This document shows positions 1 through 13,799 of a stretch of 64,000 nucleotides of DNA, in pieces. The notes under the pieces were generated by a model, which was given only the letters and a program-made list of their open reading frames with translations, did not search any database and had not been told where the DNA came from. How positions within the stretch are numbered: position 1 is the first letter of the stretch; every line of letters starts with the position of its first letter. The position numbers and the translations under genes are program-made. Origin of the DNA: Xiphias gladius (Eukaryota > Chordata > Actinopteri > Istiophoriformes > Xiphiidae). The stretch covers positions 17,653,001 to 17,717,000 of the forward strand of contig NC_053422.1 in the NCBI RefSeq assembly GCF_016859285.1, read 5' to 3'.

Positions 1-3000
1 TGACAGTAATTCATTTAACTCTGAAGGCACAGTGCCAAGTTTAAATTTAGTCTGTGGCACAACATTGACTAACATACAGAGATGTGCTTATCATTCACCC
101 ATCAATTCGCAAAGATCGCCATTCCCTGTTTTTCCCTTTTAATTTCCTTGATGGTCTGAGACCACTAATACTGTATGTACTGTAATTCTGTTAGTCATAG
201 TAAAGATCTAAGTGTGTGGTTGTTATAACTTTGACTTCAAATGCATCAGATAAAGGTTTGGTGTCAAAGGAAGAGGAACAAAGAAAGCTGTAACACTATA
301 ATTTATCTGATCTGTTCTTATTCTCATGTTAAAATTAGTTTGTTAACACAATTTGTTCCATAAAGTACACTACACACACTTACACACATAAATACACGCA
401 CAGGCTTAGATTTACATGCTACACACTCTTTAATCACAACCTGTGCCAAACTGACAATCAATCTTACGTCATAAAGACACAAAGATGCACACACACACAC
501 ACACAAATACACATACATATACAAACACGTTCCTTTGAATATGGCCAAAACTGTCCCCCCAAGCACTAATTGCTAGTTGCTTCCAGGTGGAATAAGATGG
601 TATTCAAATAGATTGCTGGCATTCAAATGGACTGATGATGTGCAGCACAGAGGCCTGAATGTAGAGCAAAATTACTGCAATATTCATTTTTTAGATGATG
701 GAAAGCCTGAGGTTGCCACTTACATGGTGGTTAATAGAGCTAGTCATCACATCTTTGCAGGGCTAACCGCTTGTCAATGGAGGTGAGATGGCACACCTTC
801 AGACGCGGAACTCTTCTCTCTGATTTTATAGGGAAATAATGCCGCAACTTCATTTACATGCCATAAACCCAACAATCACAGGAGTGACTTCTCGCTCATC
901 AAACACCACAGCATCATATCAATTGGCATTTCTTCGACATTGGTCAGAAAACGTGCAGAGGACCTTTTTATGAAGTTCCAGGGATGTTGTAGTGGATCAG
1001 AGACTTCATCATTATGATCCTGCAGGGGAAACACTGAAGACATAACAAGTCTCACTCTCCTCACAAAACCTCAGGGGCAATCATCTAATGGTTGGGGCTC
1101 ACTGCCCTGCTAAAGTGTCCACTCAGCAGCACTCTGTGTATGTACAGCCTGGGCTCCTGCCAGGCCATTTCCAGCCTCAAGCATCATTGGCCAAGAATCC
1201 CTCTGATGAACGCACCTTCCTGCAACCCCAACCACAGTATGGTCCATCAACCTCATACACTCACACACCCCTGCCCCGGCCCTGTTTTTGTCTTTGTCAA
1301 ACAACCTGCACTAACACACTGATTTTGCAGCCATGAGCATTTCTGATGGGGTCAGCCAGGAACCATACCAGAGCTTTATCAAATTTAAGTGATCTGTGCC
1401 TACCTTCAGTGCCTCCAATTTCCTTTTGTCACATATAAATAGTGGTTAGGAAAGTGCTGGACTTGCAGTTTCCCCACTGAGGGAGGAAATCACGTCTTTG
1501 CCAGCTGTTCATTTCCAGTGGGCTAGGTGTCGATGTGTAGTAGTAAATGCCCCATTGCATGGTGTATATATCTGTACGGGCAGGCATTATGACTGTGTGG
1601 GCAGGTATGATAACTTATCCTGTATGGTCAGTGATGTGGAGAGAACAGGGGGGGGGTAGAGGCTGACAAAGTGAAAGCCAAAGAGAAGCTGAGCTAAAAG
1701 ATAGTGTTTCAAGGTATCTCCTACCAGAGAGGGTCAATCATACCTCAAGCTCTTTACAAGCAAGAGAAAGGCTATTCATCGGCTCTTTTGTGCAGCCAAA
1801 AAAGCTTGGTCTCCTCTGGCACACTGGCGGCTGTGCGGCATTGATGAAATCCATTTTCTTCTCTTTTCATTACTCTTCACTGACTGATGCCTGCTGCTGA
1901 GCCATCCCCAAGCTGTGATGTAACCACCATGATCTTGTCGTCCTTAAATTATTGTATCGCTCTGGTCCAAGATCCACAAGTACAAGAGTAATTTTCGGAT
2001 AGTTGAAACTCCTTCCATTCAAATTGGACAAAAACAAATTAACTGATCTGATCAGACAGATAACAGTCACTGTGTCAACAATACTGTTGCTGTAGATTTT
2101 AAAGTATAAATTTATTGCCAAGCATAAGCAAGGCATTTGCAGAGGGAGATCACATTTCAATGTAATCAATGCGTAACAATAACCCACAGGTAACCTGCAG
2201 GAACAGACATAAATACACTGTATTTTAGTAATAATGGATCATTTTTACTACTAAAGTTGGTTAAATAATGTGAAAAGAAAAGGAAAAAAAAACCACAGGA
2301 AAAAAATGAAAATGAGAAAGAGAGAACCATTTGCAGGATTCTCCTCCCACTGTGTTTCAGAGCAGTTAATGTAAAAAACGCTTTAGGCGTACACTATTCA
2401 GCTTATTATTATGATTACAAAACTGTGAGAAAGTTACTGATCTTTCACTAATATTTAAATTCAAATCCGTTCTTATCTCCACCACACACTTTACTCATTG
2501 CCTACAACTCCACTGTGATACTACTGACGAAAGCCAAACAACCGGATAGAGAGTGTGAAATGAAAGAAAATTGGCTGGTTGCTGTTCACACACAAATTCC
2601 AATATGACACGGGATAAAGGAGCTCAGAAGGTGGTGCACGCATTGTAAAGTATATTAAATGGTAGCTAGTCATGGCTGTGTACATGATCTCCTCCGACTC
2701 TGCGCGTGTTTCCATTTGCAGCAGAAGGCATTTGCAGAACAGTATAAGCACATCTGCATTCATAAGATATTAGCGAAATGCTAAAATCAGCACGTTGGCT
2801 CATGAGGAGTGCCTACATTTCAGCTGAAAAGCTTTGGGCGTCTTCCACAACAGTTTAGCACTGCAATAATAAGTCCAATGCTGTGGTCTGTCCGGAGGAA
2901 TCAATTTTACAGCTAGCAGATGAAGACAACTACGTCCAGAGGAATATAAATTCTAACATATGAGGTTGTTAAAGCTTTTGTTTAATACCAAAGAAACAAA

Positions 3001-5320
3001 TAAAGACTTGGTAACTGGTCAGTTTTTCTGAATCATTTTCAGAGATGTTTACATTATCCTTCGCTGCCTGTCAGATTCATTCCCAGCAATGTCTCAAAGG
3101 ACAGTTTAACTTCACTTCCCATTTTCAGTGACAATCTTTGGAGACTTGGATAGACATGTGGATTTCTTGTCCAAAATATTTCATATTATTCCAAATAAGA
3201 AAGAAAAAGCCCCAGATCTCTGTTGTCAGGGAAACAAAAATATAACCTCAGCTTCTGCTGGCCTGGATCTGGATCTGGTTTCTATGTTGTGGTTACTGGG
3301 AAATGTGCCACCAGGTGGTTGGGTCTGTCACATTCATGAGCTGAGGTGTGAATCCCGTGCTCATTTGAAGGAAGCAGATTGGATCTCCTTATTTTTCCAA
3401 GGGAGAGAAAAGCTTTTAAAGGCTAAACTGAATATTATTCTTCAGTCAAAGTATAATACGCATGGAAAGCTTTATGCAATTGTAGCTTGATATTAATACA
3501 AGGATTTGTTTAGTGACACGCACTTTATCAGATTACAAAAGCAAAATTAAGATGGCAACTAATTACAATCATTAATTGATGTTTTGGCCACTGGGGGACA
3601 GCACAAACTTTAAACACAACACCAAGCTATTATCACATTATAAAGTTAAAATGCCAGGCAAGTTAGCATCAGTGGTTTATTTACTCATCCAGAGTGACAT
3701 TAGCATTCATTTGGAGGCCACTTGACAAATAAATTCCAATATTCAATCTCTTTTTAGCTCCCTTATTGGTGTATACCAACTACTGAGGGAAATATCTGGC
3801 TCTTTAGCTGCTAAGTTTTCAATACATTCACCAGCTAGTTGCTGACTTGGTCTGTCGACCTTTTGACGCTTGGCAGGTAGCTCACAGTGGCTTTATCAGA
3901 AAAAAAAGCTATTGCTGCAAACAACACTAATGAGAGCAGTGAGACTGGACCAAAACAGTAAAGCTGAGGGACTTAAAACCAAAACAGTGGGCTTAAGTAC
4001 ATGTAGTCATTTGATCCATTATTAAGATTAATAATAATTAGTGCGACTTTAAGGGGAATTGTTTTTCATAAAATATCTGCTTTCACTTCCAACTGGTAGT
4101 CTTGGTCATTAGTGGTTAATGGCTAACCACAGCAAAGCTTATTAGTAGTTCTAACACCACCCCCAGCTTCATGAAGTCACTCTTCAAAGATACCGCTCCC
4201 TCTTTTTGTTTGCCGTTTTGTCCAGGTGGGTGAGCGAGGCCACCAACAGAGCAGATGAAAACAGTGCTTGAACCGGGGTCATCCAGGAGGAGGATGTTCT
4301 CTACACCTGCCCAGTCTGACAAACCGGCCCAGCCTTGGTGAGTTAAGGAGACAGACAGTACGTGTGATGCTGGCTGAACGAGTGAGTGTGCTGAAAGTCA
4401 AAACAGCTAATACTTAACACACCACCCCTGAAGATGAGAATCCATGGTTAGATGATAAGCAATACACTTTAAATTTCAAAATTTCCTCTCTTGTATTCAG
4501 GACATTTTTTTTCAGGCCTTACCTAAATAAAGATGAAGCTTACCAAAATGTATATTAAGTTACAAAACCAATGTGGTTTACTGCGTATGTTGTTTGCCAT
4601 TGTACTTGTGTTAGTAGGATTGCTGAAAAAAAGGCATTGTTAACCTTGCTGATGAGAGATTTGTTCTCTTGCATAATTGCAGGTACACGCATAGAGTCTA
4701 TTTTTACAGACATTACTCTAAACTCGATGAAATTAAACTTCCTCTGAGTGATGGATAGAAAATGTGCGAGCCTCAAACCTCTTGTGGTACAGCATGATGC
4801 AATGTATCCTGTTATTCTCTCCAAGACTAGTGCCTGAACGTATCAAGAGTAACAAACCTGGAAGAGCTAATCGTGTTCTCTATCTTTGTATCTTGGCTCC
4901 TTGAGTCTATTTATGGTCGTTCCAAAATCATATTACTAATCCCAAAAAACAGTTATACAACAAAAAAGTATTTTCTGGGTCTCGGCATATTACACAACAT
5001 CATCCATATATGGTGTGGGAGAGAGTACACAACCAGGCAGCAGGAGCCCACTCATCAAGGTGGGCTGCTATAGATTGGGTTTGTGTGGGCTTCACAACCA
5101 GCTGGCATCTCTCTGCGTATTGATGGAATAAAAACACTGAAACAACTATAAAAGGAGTTTTACCCTAAAATGAGAAACTTTATGTAAGGTAAATGGTGAC
5201 TGTGAACTGCTTATTTGCCTCATTGGTGCAAGAGTTATTGTCAGAATCACTGCCAATAAGGTCAAAGGCTAATGGAAAGTGATATTTGCATGTCCTGTGA
5301 GTTTGTTACCATGATGGACA
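1..5320. other. Gene-poor region upstream of adra1b
   Basis: I see no exon I can defend here. Open frames are short and match no family I know. The longest, at 3128-3490 (+, 120 codons), has no recognisable motif. Short CA/GT runs occur near 487-505. In other vertebrates the flank of ADRA1B on the EBF1 side is rich in conserved non-coding DNA, so some unique-looking stretches (for example 580-1060) could be regulatory. That is inference only. Confidence 0.5.
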
Positions 5321-5622
5321 TGAACCAAGTGCACTTACTCGAGTAAGATACTTAAGTACAGTGTTGAGATACTTGTGCTTTATTTCACTATTTCTATTTT
5401 ATGCTATTTAACACGTTACATTAAAAAACATGAAGAGCTCATAAAGTACAACTGATTGTTAGGTTAAACCAGTGGTTCTGAACCTGCTGTCTTGTGACCT
5501 TAAATTAAAACAAAAAACAAAAACAGTGTCTAGTTGAAGCTCCTTTTCATATTTCAGATGTTTAGGAGTTGTGAGCAGTTCCACCATTGAGTGATTTCCC
5601 CTCTAAACTTGATGGTTTCCTT
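5321..5622 (+). repeat. Interspersed repeat, left part, split by Tc1
   Basis: The stretch has the 'acttaagtac / tacttgtactt' signature of a common percomorph interspersed repeat. It also shares an inner segment with the copy at 34196-34794: a 'ccagtggttc' block, then a 'gagttgtgagcagttgcacc'-like block, then 'gatttcccttctaaac'. The right part resumes at 6945 after the Tc1 insertion. Family name unknown to me. Confidence 0.6.
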
Positions 5623-5624
5623 TA

Positions 5625-6942
5625 CAGTGGCATGAAAATGTTTGGACCAAATCCTTGGTCAAAATTTCTGTTACAGTTAATAGCTAAGCAAGTAGAAAAT
5701 GAACTGATCTCCAAAAGGCATAAAGGTAAAGGTGAAACATTCTTTTCAACATGTTAAGCAAGATTAATGTATTACTTTTGTTTTATACAATTTTTAATTA
5801 GCATTTTAGTGCTATCGGTTTTTCACAGTCATCATTAGGAAAGGCCAAGTGATGCAAATTTCAAAACTTTATAAATACTCTGACTCCTCAAGCCTTGTCC
5901 CAAAAATCAGCAGCCATGGGCTCCTCTTTTCAGCTGCCACTCTGAAAATTAAAATAACTGATGCCCACAAAGCAGGAGAAGGCTATAAGAAGATAGCAAA
6001 GCGTTTTCAGGTAGCCGTTTCCTCGGTTCATAATGTCATTAAGAAATGGCAGTTAACGGCAATGGTGGAGGTCAAATTGAGGTCTGGAAGACCAAGAAAA
6101 CTTTCTAAGAACTGGTCATAGAATTGCTAGAAAGGCAAATCAAACTGCCATTTGATTGCAACAGACCTTCAGGAGGATTCAGCAGACTCTGGGGTGGTGG
6201 TGCACTGTTCTACTGTGCAGTGACACCTGCACAAATATGACCTTGTTGGAAGAGTCATCAGAAGAAAACCTTTCCTGCGTCCTCATCACGAAATTCAGCG
6301 TCAGATGTTTGCAAGGGAAAATCTAAACAAGCCTGATAGCATTTTGAAAGGGGAAGAATTGATTCAATGAAATGCCAGCAAATTCTGGGTGAAAACATCA
6401 CACTGTCGGCAAAAAAGCTAAAGATGAAAAGAGGATGGATCCTACAACAGGATAATGATCCTAAACATACCTCAAAATCCACAATGGACTACGTCAAGAG
6501 CTGAAGGTTCTCACAGTCCCCCAACCTAAACATCACATGAAAATCTGTGGATAGACCTCAAAAGAGCAGTGCACGTAAGATCTCACAGAACTAGTGTCCT
6601 TTAGCAGGAACAATTCTTGTTTTGCACAAAAATCCCCCAAACAAGAACTGAAAGACGCTTAGCTGCTACAAAAAGCATTTACAAGCTGGGATACTTTCCA
6701 AAGGGGGTGTTACTAAGCACTGACCATGCAGGATGCCCAAACTTTTGTTTCCAGCCCTTGTCCTTTTTTATTATTTTGAAACTGTAAAAAACTGGGAATA
6801 AAAAATAATCTTGCTTAAAATATTAAAGAAATGTGTCATCTTCAACTTTATGCATTTTGGAAATCAGGTCATCTTCTACTCATTTAACAATTCACAGTAA
6901 CAGAAATTTTGACCTGGGGGACCCAAGGTAGAAAATGCTGTG
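5625..6942 (+). mobile_element. Decayed Tc1/mariner-type DNA transposon
   Basis: The left end begins CAGTGGCATGAAAATGTTTGG directly after a TA (5623-5624). The right end finishes just before a TA (6943-6944), with a degenerate inverted copy. The subterminal inverted repeats are long: sequence at about 5650-5755 ('tctgttac', 'aaggcataaa', 'agcaagatta') recurs inverted at about 6805-6905. The interior encodes a broken Tc1 transposase on the plus strand. At about 1.3 kb it is shorter than an intact Tc1 of about 1.6 kb, which fits an internal deletion. The TA flanks match Tc1 target-site duplication. Confidence 0.88.
5916..6560 (+). pseudogene. Tc1 transposase remnant
   Basis: The readable N-terminal part contains 'AHKAGEGYKKIAKRFQVAVS' and 'VIKKWQ', the first helix-turn-helix of Tc1 transposases, followed by the 'RSGRPRKLS' linker. 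The likely ATG is at 5916, but the frame breaks within about 30 bases and the HTH is read in another frame. Further on, pieces of the second HTH and catalytic domain appear in shifting frames: a 'RRKPFLRPHH'-like segment near 6260, 'MKRGWILQQDNDPKHT' near 6425, and a 'WIDLKRAVHA'-like piece near 6550. The first catalytic Asp region is missing, apparently deleted near 6350-6380. The copy cannot make active transposase. Confidence 0.88.
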
Positions 6943-6944
6943 TA

Positions 6945-7020
6945 CAGATTGAGAATGAGTACTTTTACTTTGAAACTTGACTTACATTTTGCTGTACTTT
7001 TACTTACACTATACAACACC
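6945..7020 (+). repeat. Interspersed repeat, right part after Tc1
   Basis: The 'gagtacttttactttgaaac' text continues the repeat interrupted at 5622. Joining the two sides across a single TA gives a sequence that lines up with the uninterrupted part of the copy near 34520. Confidence 0.5.
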
Positions 7021-10000
7021 GGTTTGTCATGATCTGCTTGAGAACTGACAAGTAACAAACATGTGATAAAGCTCTGTTAAATCACTGACTCTGCACAGTT
7101 TACCACAGATCACGCTGCTCCTATTTGTCTGTCTTGCTGAACTGAATAACGCTGAACATATGGTGTCAGTGGGCAGAGCATTGCTGGAACCAGACCAGTT
7201 TGAGGCTAGGCCTTGAACAGGAGCACAAGGTCAAAGGGAGACTCTCTCCCCTCTCACCTCTTAACCCTTCACACTAGGAAAAACATTTAACCCAAACAGT
7301 TTGTGCAGAAGATCTGGAAATTGGCCAGACAAAAGGAAATGATCTACAATTTTTTTAACATGATTAAACATGTCAGACTGAAAAAAAAAACCTCCATTCA
7401 TTCAAGTTTGACAAACAGTCCTTAAAATGTAATTTACAGAAGCAGAATTGTACAAAGAATAAATAAATCTCTGGAATTACAAAACTAAATACTCTAAATG
7501 AGGAAATGTCTTTCTCTATAGTCTTGAAAAAAAAATTTCTTTCTTAATCTCAGATTAATGTTGCATGGATTAAAATAATGACAAATTGCAGTGCAAAACT
7601 TGGAGTCATGTCTTTAAAAAGAAATAAAATTGCTCCTTGTCTTCTGTAATTCAAGATTTATACCGTTTGCCCTGCCAAGAAGAAAAGTTGATCCTCTTGA
7701 ACTTAAGGCAAATCCTGCCCACTGAAGCACACAGAAAGACGGAGGACGCTCCTGTTCAAGTCGAATTTCCAGCATAAGATATGAAACTTTTGTCTCACCC
7801 GGAGCACTTGGCAACCCGCTGAGCAGCAGAAGCTTTTGTGTTATTTGAAAGCTCAGCGTATTCAATCAAATGTAATGGGCAGTGAAATACACTTTATCCC
7901 AGCACTAAAATCTGGACTTAGATAGGAATTGATATCATTCCAAGTGATTCATCATCTAAGAAAGATGTTCGTAATACCTGAGTACTCTGGTGCCTGTTGA
8001 AGGATTGAGAGACAGTGTGGGCGTCTAATGCCTAATCTTCTCTGAAGAAATGCTGCCCCGCACCGTAAAATATGAGGGACCTCTTGATTTACAGCTGGTG
8101 ATCTTACTGGGCTCTGAAGAACCTTAAGGTGGCTGTATGAATCCTACATTTATTCATTTTGGTTGGTTGAGTTATTCAGTTCATTCAGATGTTTAAAGTT
8201 GACCTTCAAAGATCTTTTGGAAACCCTGAAATGGTGATGAGACCAAGGTTGTTTAAAGACACCTGGTTCGCAAAAAGAAGTGTAGTGCTCACACTGCAGG
8301 GGAGCGAACACCGATTTTTTTTATGCGGTTCATTTGGATAACTGATCATTCTTAGAGCTAATGAACAAAATAATGCAACATGAGCTCATGAACTCATAAT
8401 TACAACCACATTTACCAGGACTTGACTTCACTCCTGACGAACTTTACTGGCATCCTTTTCGGTGATTACTGAAAATTCAAGTAATAAAACATTTCTTTCA
8501 TTCCTCTTGATGACTAAATCAACTCTGAGATTTAAAAAAAATGTTAGAAAACCTAAACAAGTAGCGGTTCTGCACTGAAAAACATGGAGAAACGTAATTA
8601 ATTTAACTTAATTTATTATATAAAGAGACATCCATTGAAATTCACACTTTCTATTCTTTTTTAAGTTAACTTTTTGTTGGATTCATGATGTTTATTTATT
8701 TACTTATTTCAGAATATAACAATCAACCTCTTAAGATGAACCAATCAGCAAAATAAATGTGACCGTGACTGTTTTTCTGAGAAACCACTGCCATTCAGAT
8801 CGTCCTTTCCAAAACTATTAAATGCTTCTACTTCCCCCTTTGCTCTTGGTTTTTCTTTGAGTTTCCGTACAGACGGATGCTGTTAAGCCTTTTGAATATG
8901 CAACAAATGGAAGCTTTCAATTTACAGTTTTTAGCTGTGGAGATGCTGTTAAATTTTATGATAATGCTACTTTTATCAGATACATCACCAATCATCAACA
9001 ACAAACACATCTCAAACAACAGCACATTCAGTTTTTACATATTTTTTAGAATATGTTTCTCAAGTTATTCACGTCATAATATACAGTATACACAGGCCTA
9101 CATGCAAGCATGGGCGAGTTAACTGAGCAGTGCAGGTCAATGCTCGAAATGATTGTGTTGGCATGAAAGAATGAAAGAGTCAAGGATTAATAATACAGAA
9201 ATACAAAATACAAAAAGACTTGAGGTTGTAGTTGGATAAAAAGCATGACGCATGAAAAAGTAACATATTTCACCCGATATGATTGCCTTTGTAGAGTGGC
9301 TTAATATTAAAGAGTGGAGAATGAATATTTGGGATAATCAAATTAAACGTGCTGATGTTAAATACATTAATTCAAATTCTAACAGCATCCCAGACCTTCA
9401 TGATAACCTGGTACAAAAGATAAACTGACGTTATAAACATTCCCGGGAAAAAGACAAAGAAGGCGAAGCTTATTAAGACCTCGTATTGTTTCCAACAAAT
9501 AGAGAAGGATAACAAATGAAAAAGCCTGGGAGTGAATGGTTGTAAATCTCAAAAGTGCAATCTGGTGGGTAAATAAAATCCACCTTCAAAGAGCTTTAAA
9601 GGAATATGTGGGGGGGGGTTAACACTGAATCATAAACGTTGCAAGTCTCTGACAGATTTTCAGAGGATTTTAGGAGTAGCCGAGACATCTTAACCAGGAG
9701 GAACTACAGTTTTTGGAATGTGCATGTGTCTGAACTCAGCCCATTAAATCAGTCACTCCTCGCTAACTGAGCTCACATCCAAAATGTGATTACTTTGAGG
9801 ATCCCCTGGCTTTACCAAAATAGGAATCAATTTCCCCAGAAATACCTGTTCTAGGAGAGGGGACTGTATGTGATTGTGTTATCTACTTTTGACGTTAATC
9901 AACTTGACATTTCCAGTTTAACCTTTTAAGTTGCCTGTCTGAACATATTATTTATGTTGTCAAATATTTTCAAGAACCCCACAGAGATGGAAACTGAGTA

Positions 10001-10157
10001 GATCTTATTCCAAGGGTTATTTACACTGGAGCCCATATGGCAAAGCATACCTTAAGTCGAAGTTTTTGTATTTTATTACTATTGTTACTATCATTTGTAT
10101 CATCATTTTTATTATTGTTATTGTTATCATTATTATATTTTCTGCTGCCATTAAAGC
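7021..10157. other. Intergenic, nothing recognised
   Basis: This is AT-rich sequence without splice-flanked coding blocks or recognisable protein motifs. All open frames are under 90 codons. Confidence 0.5.
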
Positions 10158-10363
10158 ATGTTGCCCTTTTTAGGGGACCTCAAGCTAAAACCCAACCACA
10201 GAGTTACGGGGCTTTTGGCACCAAAGCCACTTAATTACAATTGTCTAGTTAAGCACCCTCCCACAGTGAGGAAAAACATATGCAAAACAATGCGCTTCTC
10301 CCAAAACGCGCATTCCTCCACTCCGTCCCCCAAAGTTGCGCGAAATAATAGAAAAAACACCTC

Positions 10364-10711
10364 GTGCGTTTTCTGTGGAGTCACGGCTCTCCATGTAGAG
10401 ATGCGTCATGTGCGTTTCGTAAGCTCTTGTTTAGGTATGTTTGGTCAGTATATGGCAGAGCTGTGTGCGGCGGAGAGGAGGCAGGGGATGACTGCTGCCC
10501 CCCTCACTTCTCCACTGAGCCCTCAGGAGAGTGGAGGGAGAGGGACTGCATGGGGACTGAACGGCTGCTCACTGAGCGGTTGTCTCTGATAAAATATTGC
10601 AGCGCCGATTTGCAAAGGGAAACTGCAAACGCGCAGTTCAACCCTGCGGACTTGGGCCATGTAGACCAAGTTTATTTATGTTTGGTAAAGCTCTTTCGTG
10701 AGTTGCAGTAA
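10364..10711 (+). other. Upstream ORF in putative adra1b 5' leader
   Basis: A 115-codon ATG-initiated frame ends 42 bases before the adra1b start codon, in the CG-richer flank of exon 1. An overlapping frame runs 10158-10589. Neither resembles a known domain. If transcription starts upstream of 10364, this would be an upstream ORF. The transcription start is not visible, so it may equally be chance coding capacity in promoter DNA. Confidence 0.25.
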
Positions 10712-10753
10712 CAAGTCACCTAAAGCCTGCTATGGAGGACCTCTCGAGTCAAA

Positions 10754-11726
10754 ATGAGTCTGAGCACTGACAATGTCACAAAATTGTGGAAAAATGGTTC
10801 CTCGGAACTCGACGGGACTCCGGGTGCGTCTTCCCACGTCAACTTCACCAACAGCTCCAGGGGAAACCCCACGGAGCCCAGCGAGGTGGACCTCAGCCGA
10901 GCCATCCCGCTCGGCTTGGTGCTGGGGGCTTTCATCGTGTTCGCCATCGCGGGCAACATCCTCGTCATTCTCTCGGTTGTGTGCAACAGGCACCTGCGGA
11001 CCCCAACGAACTACTTCATCATTAACTTGGCCATCGCCGACCTGCTGCTGGGCACCACGGTGCTGCCGGTGTCCGCCACTCTGGAGATCCTAGACTACTG
11101 GGTGTTCGGCCGGATCTTCTGTGACATCTGGGCGGCGGTGGATGTGCTGTGCTGCACCGCGTCCATCATGAGCCTGTGCGTAATATCCATCGACCGCTAC
11201 ATCGGGGTGAGCCACCCGCTGCAGTACCCGGGCATCGTGACGGAGAAGCGGGCTCTGCTGGCCATGCTCGGGGTGTGGGTGCTGTCGGTGGTCATCTCCA
11301 TCGGTCCTCTGCTCGGGTGGAAGCAGCCGCCGTCGCCGGACGACACGGTGTGCCCAATCACCGAGGAGCCGTTTTACGCGCTCTTCTCTTCCCTCGGCTC
11401 CTTTTACATCCCTCTTGTCGTTATACTGGCCATGTACTGCCGCGTTTACATAGTCGCCAAACGAACCACTAAGAACCTGGAGGCAGGTGTGATGCGCGAG
11501 AGGATGAACTCGAGCGAGCTGACCCTCAGGATCCACAAGGGATCTCACGTGCAGGAGGAGCCCGGCAGCTCAGGCACCGGCAAGGGCCGCGCGCACCAAG
11601 CGAGAAGTTCCCTCACGGTGAAACTTCTGAAATTCTCCCGGGAGAAGAAAGCCGCTAAAACTTTGGGAGTCGTGGTCGGCATGTTTACGCTTTGTTGGCT
11701 GCCCTTCTTTCTGGCCTTGCCCATAG
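10754..11726 (+). CDS. adra1b: Alpha-1B adrenergic receptor, coding exon 1 (N-terminus to TM6)
   Basis: Encodes residues 1-324 plus one base of codon 325 of a 512-residue plasma-membrane catecholamine receptor. The family couples through Gq/11 to phospholipase C and calcium. The extracellular tail has N-glycosylation sequons at N7, N14, N30 and N33. TM1-TM6 follow, with amine-binding Asp130 (3.32) in 'AAVDVLCC', DRY at 147-149, the predicted Cys123-Cys200 disulfide, TM5 serines in 'FSSLGSFY', and CWLPF at 314-318. The segment '[20 protein letters not shown]' and the '[14 protein letters not shown]' loop match ADRA1B better than 1A or 1D, and fabp6 and ccnjl nearby agree. The exon is rich in GC and CpG. 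The ATG has A at -3. The exon ends 'ATA G|GTAGGT', phase 1, after 'LALPI', the usual alpha-1 splice point. Which teleost co-orthologue (ba or bb) is not decided. Confidence 0.96.
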
Positions 11727-13669
11727 GTAGGTTCAGTGGGTTAGTTCATGCTCTGCTATACTGTCATAAATTAGGCCTACGTTAGGCCATTGAGAAAAAA
11801 ATACAAATAAAAAATACACACCCCACTCCAATTTAAAAAAAAAAAAAAAAAAACTTCATAACATTCAATTAGTTAATGAGACTGGCAGGACATATATTAT
11901 AACAGTCTTCTAAATGTCTGCAGGACGCTAAACGGTGGCAGCTAAAGGTCCCCGCAGGCCTTGTAAATCATATCTATCGCTGGCACCGAGAACGTCTCCT
12001 GGGTAGCATTTTCTATCTTGAATTGTCACCGAACCTATGAGTGGACCTTGATATACTGGAGTGGTCATTTTATACTGCAGGAATAACAAATAACACCACC
12101 CACATAACACTACAGCACATAATATATGTAACGCAGTCGGAGTAGAGCTAAATTATCCCGATGACTTGACAGTCTCTGTATGTGTGATTAATTTAGTTTG
12201 CATCCCATTTTTTATCACATAATCTTTCATTTTGGACCAACTGTAAGATTTTCCAGTTCTGCCCAATTTACTCTGCAAAGCCAAAGTAATGCCGACTTTG
12301 TAGTCTCTGAATTCAGGGCTCATAATAGGAGATAAAAACATGTTTTTAGGAGTCTGAGGAGGAATTCTTCACAGGCTTATCCAAACATTATTAGTGTTAT
12401 CTTTGCATTATTCCCTGAGTCTCAGTTAATCTCCCACTCCTTGTGTGTGCCAAGTGAGGAGTAGGTGGCCAACCCTCTGCTCTGGTCAGTTCATTCAGAG
12501 GCCCGTGGGGCCCGTCCAGGCTCCCTGTTGCCACTGAGGCTGGCAAGCATTCAACAACCCGCTGACATGGCTGTTCAAAAAACTGCAGAGGAAATTAAAC
12601 AGTATATTCCATGGCAAAATGCTGATGCTCTGCTGTGTTGTGGTCAAGAGGTTAAGTAAACATTAGGTCTTTATTTAGTGATGAAGTTTGGACGAAAGGA
12701 CTCACTGAACAAAATCCGAACTGCAGGCATGGCTGCTGTATTTCAGATGATGGTTTTTGCCTGATACCCTGATTGCCGTGATCCCTTGTGACACTGTGGG
12801 TTATGACTGTAAATGAATATGGGTGTGTGTTTGTGCCTGTGTGTATGCATGCATTTACCGCGGTTACATGGGAATTTGTTTATGCCCCTGGCTTTAAGCT
12901 GAACCTCATCACATCCAAACATGGACACACACACACATTAGTACCTGGGGCAAGAGCACTATGCAGTGTCACATAACGGGGATTATTTGCCTCGAAGCGT
13001 TCTCAGCGAGACACCGAAAGCAAAGAGCAAATGTAATTTTCCAAAACTCTGATTTGAAGAGGTTTCAGAGGGCAGAGTCGGGGGGATTTTAGGTTCAGGA
13101 GGGGCCTTTTTATGTAACACTAATCAACAAACTGCCAAGAAACCTCCCGAGGGAACGTTTGTCTTTACAATCTCTGGTGTAGCATACTGATACACTGCGA
13201 CAAAGCACCATGCAACCTTATTTCATGCTCATTTTTAACCGGCCTGAGAGATGCATTAAAGAAAAGCCTACAGACAAGTTCAACAGTCGTCTGGCGGGGA
13301 ATTCCACATAATGCAACTACTATACATCCACTATGTCAAGGCAGGACACGGAAACTGCTCTCTTCCCCAGCACTAAAGACCTTTGTGGCGACGTTGTTGT
13401 TTCTCAATTTAAGCTTGTGCCCCTGCTCACCGGTGTGACTCACGTCTGAATCTAGATACCAGAAGTCTGATAGGGCAGCGGCACTCTCCTCCTGTTGCTC
13501 CCTGAGTATTCATTAGCCTCCCCCCACAGAGTGGGATTTCCTGTCTCATACTCGTAATTACCCTGCTACTTCCTCTGCATACGGTCACTAATATGGATTG
13601 TATGTCGGAGTTTCTGGTTGGTGCTGTGTGTGTGTGCAGTTGGCGATGGATGGCACATTTGTTTTGTTT

Positions 13670-13726
13670 GTGTGTATGTGTGTGTGTGAGTGTGAGTGTG
13701 AGTGTGTGTGTGTGTACCTGTGTGTG

Positions 13727-13799
<73 letters not shown>

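Noticed and set aside
3128..3490. 120-codon plus-strand ORF in the upstream desert
   Set aside because: No family signature and no neighbouring splice sites giving a longer frame. Left as unassigned.
11090..11548. 152-codon minus-strand ORF inside adra1b exon 1
   Set aside because: Shadow of the GC-rich receptor exon; the plus frame has all the conserved residues.
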